Source of the DNA: a virus
DNA length: 23,784 nt
Strand: one strand, 5' to 3'
Virus record (IMG/VR): IMGVR_UViG_3300032093_000839
Span: 1-23,784 of that record
Below, piece by piece: positions 20,822 to 23,784 of this stretch. Each line of letters starts with the position of its first letter. The stretch's first letter is position 1. Position numbers and translations under genes: made by a program. The notes under the pieces are model-generated. The model worked only from the letters and a program-made list of their open reading frames with translations. It was not told the DNA's origin and made no database searches.

Positions 20822-21202
20822 ATGGCAAGATTCTTCGACGCTACATACGACCCACGCAACGATTCTGGTACGTCGGGAGCTGAAGTTTCTGACCTAAATC
20901 CAGAACAAGCGTATGATACTGACCTGCGTCGAGTTGCCTCAGACGCAAGAGCATCTGCAGAAAGTCTTAATGATTCGCAGGATCGTATTGCAAAGTTCCT
21001 TCGAGCTTCCAAGAGTGCCGGGAAGTTTCAGCAAACACGCATGCTAAGGGACACCACCATGGATGGAAAGACCCCAAGGTCAGAGGCGACTATTGGAGGA
21101 GTCACCATCCCAAACCTTGGGGACCGCATTGGGGAAGCTGGTGGCACCAACTACGCAAGGAAACCTGGGCGCAGTGGTGGCACCTTCTACGGTTTTGGTT
21201 AA
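20822..21202 (+). CDS. Isolated plus-strand small protein, perhaps virion-associated
   Basis: 126 residues from ATG 20822; an in-frame ATG at 20795 lies upstream of the -10 and is rejected. Charged, Ser/Gly-rich sequence: MARFFDATYDPRNDSG at the start, a helical middle (DLRRVASDARASAESLNDSQ, DRIAKFLRASKSAGKF), and a Gly-rich basic end (YARKPGRSGGTFYGFG). No family is recognised. It is the only rightward gene in a leftward block and overlaps the dCTP deaminase gene tail to tail by four bases. Confidence 0.6.
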   Translation: MARFFDATYDPRNDSGTSGAEVSDLNPEQAYDTDLRRVASDARASAESLNDSQDRIAKFLRASKSAGKFQQTRMLRDTTMDGKTPRSEATIGGVTIPNLGDRIGEAGGTNYARKPGRSGGTFYGFG

Positions 21203-21786
21203 ACCTGGCTGTAGACAACCTCATAGGGTTGGTTCTGGTACTTACCCTTGCGATCTTGGTAGCTCACATGGCAGGGCTCACCACGATAGAAAAGGAGCTG
21301 CGTAATGCCTTCGTTGGCATAGATGCGATTAAACAGTCCCGTGCAGTTGCTGATCTCAAGGGTCAGGTGACCTTCCCAGGCAGCTTCTGCAGGCGTAATG
21401 TTCACCAGAATTCCTGATCGTGCATACGTAGATTTGCCAACCGCAACTACAGTCACATCACGTGGAAGTTTGATGTGTTCCATGGCAACGCCAAGGCAGT
21501 AGCCATAGGGAGGAAGCAGGAAGTACTCGCCCTTTTCGTCTTCCAGCAACTCGGCTGGCTTCAGGATGTTTTCATCAAAGGCCTTGGGGTCACAATCTCC
21601 AGCCTGGATCTTACCAAAAATTAAGCATTGCTTTGGTGATAGGCGAATGTCGTAGCCATATGAACTGAGACCATAGCTGAGCAGGAGCCGTCCATCCTCT
21701 TTGTTGATTAAACGATCAATAAAAGGAGAGATCATCTCTTCTTTTTCAGCCAGCTCTTTGATTTCCCAGTCGGCTAGTACGCTCAT
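21199..21786 (-). CDS. dcd: dCTP deaminase
   Basis: 195 residues, the normal length for Dcd. It deaminates dCTP to dUTP for dTMP supply during phage replication. Family signatures: SSYGYDIRLS (41-50), then VGKSTYARSGILVNITPAEA with S119 and R123 matching the catalytic Ser and Arg, WEGHLTLEISN with E144 as the catalytic Glu, and the trimer-closing NEGITQLLFYRG. Whether it also cleaves dUTP to dUMP (bifunctional forms) cannot be told from the sequence by eye. It belongs to the leftward metabolism block; no dUTPase or thymidylate synthase gene is in the window. Confidence 0.9.
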   Translation of the reverse strand: MSVLADWEIKELAEKEEMISPFIDRLINKEDGRLLLSYGLSSYGYDIRLSPKQCLIFGKIQAGDCDPKAFDENILKPAELLEDEKGEYFLLPPYGYCLGVAMEHIKLPRDVTVVAVGKSTYARSGILVNITPAEAAWEGHLTLEISNCTGLFNRIYANEGITQLLFYRGEPCHVSYQDRKGKYQNQPYEVVYSQV

Positions 21787-21818
21787 AAGACCGTTGATTC
21801 GATAATCAGTCTACATAA

Positions 21819-22412
21819 TCAGGTGATGATCCGCCCTTTCTCCGAATAAATGTCAATGAAATTTTGGGTGTAGTTGTCCAGGCCATCGCTTGGCTGTAGG
21901 TAGACAATAAAAGAACTGCACGTATTTTTAGCTTCGACTCGACCGTCCTCAAAGTAATGTCGCCGAAGCATGGGTGTGTTTTTTAAAAAGCAGATAGGAA
22001 AATCAAAGATGTCTTGAGCGTAACGAATCATGTCAGGACAGTTGCCAAAGTACAAGCCTTGCTTGACTTCACCTGACAGCCACTTTCTTTTTAGAGTTCG
22101 CCACCACAGTGCGTACCCTGAAATCAAAGTATGCGACAAGCCGCGAGTACGCTTCCACCTCTGGGACTTGATGTCCCAAAAGTACGTGTAGTTTGGAGGG
22201 AAGACGTAAACATTTCCAAACCAGTCCTGTTCATTTAATGCGTCATCCTCTGGTGTATAGAAGTGGTCAGCATTGACGTAGCTATTTGCTACAGCAGAAC
22301 TTGCAGGGTCAAGGTCGATGCCTCCCATCAACATGTGTGCAGAATTGATCAGGTCGGCACCAGATATCCATTCGAATGTATCGGTGTGCGCATTACCACG
22401 AAAAGACGGCAT
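21819..22412 (-). CDS. Dam-like adenine-N6 methyltransferase relative with altered catalytic motif
   Basis: 197 residues; ATG 22412 is chosen because it overlaps the upstream stop as TAATG, in preference to the ATG at 22433. It matches the phage N6-adenine methyltransferase family: FEWISGADLINSAHM (cf. EWxTP), GGIDLDPASSAVANSYVNAD (31-50) for the AdoMet-binding side, FYTPEDDALNEQDWFGNVYV, and a C-terminal ARYAQ/FPICFL region. The catalytic NPPY expected after the NVYV strand is instead FPPN (71-74). The lead Asn/Asp and the aromatic are both lost, so activity is doubtful unless the residues are supplied differently. Confidence 0.72.
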   Translation of the reverse strand: MPSFRGNAHTDTFEWISGADLINSAHMLMGGIDLDPASSAVANSYVNADHFYTPEDDALNEQDWFGNVYVFPPNYTYFWDIKSQRWKRTRGLSHTLISGYALWWRTLKRKWLSGEVKQGLYFGNCPDMIRYAQDIFDFPICFLKNTPMLRRHYFEDGRVEAKNTCSSFIVYLQPSDGLDNYTQNFIDIYSEKGRIIT

Positions 22413-22798
22413 TACTTCTCGCTCACCTGGCAATAATCAATCTCAAGATAACGCATCCCATCGTTATCGTTAACAAGATATCCAGCTTTCTCCTGCGGAT
22501 TAATTTTTTGCGCCGCCGCAAGTATGCGTCTAAACGTTTCTGCGAGGTCACCATTGTCTTCTCGTTCGCAACTTTCTTGTGCTGAGTGCAATTCTTTCAG
22601 CGTCATAAAGAACATTGAGCGTTCTTTGTTGGTGGGTTGAAACACCATGATGCCAGGCCCTTCTGCATCCCATAGCTTGCAGTAATGTTGCCCCATGTCA
22701 CCAAGAATCAACTTGATGGTGGCATCAAGCATTCTGGTTTTAGTCGTATCTAGATCCCCCTGGAGCGCAGAGGCAATTAATTTTTCACGCCTGTTCAT
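22412..22798 (-). CDS. Helical small protein of unknown function
   Basis: 128 residues. Starts MNRREKLIASALQGDLDTTK, a helical charged part; the middle has GQHYCKLWDAEGPGIMVFQP, and the end is acidic (GYLVNDNDGMRYLEIDYCQV). No family is recognised. It overlaps the upstream gene by 14 bases and the methyltransferase-like gene by three bases (TAATG), so the genes are co-translated. It probably serves the same leftward replication/metabolism operon. Confidence 0.6.
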   Translation of the reverse strand: MNRREKLIASALQGDLDTTKTRMLDATIKLILGDMGQHYCKLWDAEGPGIMVFQPTNKERSMFFMTLKELHSAQESCEREDNGDLAETFRRILAAAQKINPQEKAGYLVNDNDGMRYLEIDYCQVSEK

Positions 22799-23255
22799 TT
22801 TTTAAGAGTCCTTGACGAATCAGTATTTGTTTCATTTTAGGAAGTGGCTTGTAGATTACGACAAGTTTTCCTAGATTGCCTCGTTTTTTGATGAGCTTTT
22901 GATTCTCGTCTTTTAGCTTGTCAAATTCTCCTGCCCGAATTAAGTACTCGGCTACGCAACGCAAGCGTCGCTTGAGAGACAAATCAGCTTCTGGAAATTT
23001 ACCACAGATTGTGTCTGGTGCCATATCTGCAAATGCAATACGCAGGCGATTGGCCAGAGTCACATTAAAGTGTGGGTCCTCCTTCTCGAATTCTTTTATG
23101 TTGTACAAGTACCTGCGCAGGACATCAGTATCAAAAGACCCTTCGGGAGGCAAGAACATTTCCACTTGATCTGCAAGACCCTTAGGAAGAAGTTCCTTGT
23201 AATTTTCAGTGGTAACAAAATCAATCTCAATAGCATGGAAGCGATTATTCGCCAT
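22785..23255 (-). CDS. Small basic protein of unknown function
   Basis: 156 residues from ATG 23255, preceded by GGGGGGAAG, which supplies a Shine-Dalgarno inside the upstream gene; the frame extends 41 codons further up but that part reads as non-conserved. Features: IEIDFVTTENYKELLPKGLA, a helical middle (FNVTLANRLRIAFADMA), and a Lys-rich C-terminus (LKDENQKLIKKRGNLGKLVV). No family is recognised. It overlaps the upstream gene by 11 bases and the downstream gene by 14. Confidence 0.6.
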   Translation of the reverse strand: MANNRFHAIEIDFVTTENYKELLPKGLADQVEMFLPPEGSFDTDVLRRYLYNIKEFEKEDPHFNVTLANRLRIAFADMAPDTICGKFPEADLSLKRRLRCVAEYLIRAGEFDKLKDENQKLIKKRGNLGKLVVIYKPLPKMKQILIRQGLLKNEQA

Positions 23256-23697
23256 CTTCCCCCCTGGGCACAGAGCGGTTAGGCACATATTTTTGCTTGT
23301 CTTCCTGCACATCTTTGTACTTTGTCCTAGCTCTGAAAGACAAAAGAGATACGTCGTTATTTTTGGCAAACGAAGCAATCAGCCGATTCCAGGGTATTCG
23401 GATTGTATCTTTTTTCTTGATGTCAGGAGAGATGTTGACGTAATGAATGTTCTGGGTCCAGCCTTTGGACGGATCTTTTTTTCCGATCAAGATCCAATTG
23501 CGAATAGTTTGATCTGAAACATTAAGCCTTTGTGCACACTCTTCTGTTGAGATGTACTCATCTGCATAGGCTTCTGGCCCAACTTGGTCCGTTTCATTGT
23601 TTTTGTACCTGCTACTCCACATGGCACCCAGGATGTTTTTGATGCCTTTGAGTTCGTACGCAATGTCTTCAAGACCCTTGCGAATACCGTATGCCAT
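23245..23697 (-). CDS. Helix-turn-helix DNA-binding protein
   Basis: 150 residues from ATG 23697. The frame also runs from a TTG at 23778 and stays open to the window edge, so a longer start is possible, but a perfect hairpin (23716-23740) lies in that stretch. A helical start (GIRKGLEDIAYELKGIKNIL) is followed by a helix-turn-helix at about 48-70 (YISTEECAQRLNVSDQTIRN), then W, a wing-like part and DTIRIPWNRLI. The C-terminus is basic. The domain type matches that of the antisense regulator at 14051, so the phage has two such proteins. Probable regulator or DNA-binding replication accessory. Confidence 0.65.
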   Translation of the reverse strand: MAYGIRKGLEDIAYELKGIKNILGAMWSSRYKNNETDQVGPEAYADEYISTEECAQRLNVSDQTIRNWILIGKKDPSKGWTQNIHYVNISPDIKKKDTIRIPWNRLIASFAKNNDVSLLSFRARTKYKDVQEDKQKYVPNRSVPRGEDGE

Positions 23698-23715
23698 AAA
23701 GCAGTTTCTTTGTTT

Positions 23716-23740
23716 AGATGCTAGTCTTTTTTTAGCATCT
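23716..23740 (-). promoter_or_regulatory. Perfect 8-bp inverted repeat upstream of the HTH gene
   Basis: AGATGCTA (23716-23723) and TAGCATCT (23733-23740) are exact reverse complements around a nine-base loop. The stem ends 18 bases before the ATG at 23697 on the minus strand. No T-run follows on the minus strand, so an operator or leader hairpin is more likely than a terminator. Confidence 0.5.
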
Positions 23741-23784
23741 ATGCGTGTTTTATGGAAGATCAAATTCCCGTTAGTCAAGTTCCT

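Noticed and set aside
23379-23778. Longer start (TTG 23778) for the leftmost-transcribed HTH protein
   Set aside because: The added 27 residues are Lys/Arg-rich without pattern and contain the perfect inverted repeat; ATG 23697 is preferred, though the frame does run to the window edge.
1-23784. Integration/lysogeny module, CRISPR array, insertion sequence
   Set aside because: No integrase, attachment-site pair, regularly spaced repeats or transposase was seen on either strand.

Overview
The window looks like part of a tailed double-stranded DNA phage of cyanobacteria (a cyanophage). It carries a late head-and-virion module: large terminase C-terminus, portal, scaffold-like protein, HK97-type capsid protein, cell-wall enzymes and large virion proteins. 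Downstream are small phage-type DNA-metabolism genes: dCTP deaminase, a Dam-like methyltransferase relative and a DUF3310 protein. A cyanobacterial host is inferred mainly from a likely NblA-type phycobilisome-degradation adaptor, plus small proteins of kinds I associate with cyanophages. No tail sheath, phage RNA polymerase, integrase, tRNA or CRISPR array was seen.

Layout. 1-4682 (+): terminase end, a membrane/coiled-coil protein, an AbrB-like protein, two small genes, the portal, an overlapping scaffold-like gene and an Ala/Gly-rich protein, packed with 1-4 nt overlaps. 4683-7292 (+): a structured leader, the capsid gene, a probable decoration protein and a helix-hairpin-helix protein, closed by a strong terminator. 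7304-13998 (+): a rearranged M23 peptidase-like protein, a connector-like gene whose 3' end has been invaded by an HNH/AP2 homing endonuclease, further virion proteins, a tail-lysozyme-type protein and a zinc-knuckle virion protein, closed by a two-way terminator. 14051-14404: an antisense helix-turn-helix gene with its own promoter, diverging from an HNH gene. 14405-20152 (+): the HNH gene, a giant 1131-residue virion-type protein, small basic proteins, a second homing-type HNH gene, a GH24 endolysin and the NblA-like gene. 20140-23784 (mostly -): DUF3310, a small protein, one isolated (+) gene, dCTP deaminase, methyltransferase-like, two hypotheticals and a second helix-turn-helix protein.

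How it fits together. The plus strand builds, fills and releases the particle; the minus strand supplies nucleotide metabolism and DNA binding. The most notable observations are: (i) the homing endonuclease that splits a structural gene, with a recoded C-terminus upstream and a relic of the original C-terminus downstream still supplying the next gene's ribosome-binding site; (ii) an M23 peptidase with its zinc motifs in permuted order; (iii) hairpins lying between a Shine-Dalgarno sequence and the start codon; (iv) a 548-nt two-frame overlap of portal and scaffold; and (v) the NblA-like gene. All function calls come from reading the sequence without database searches.
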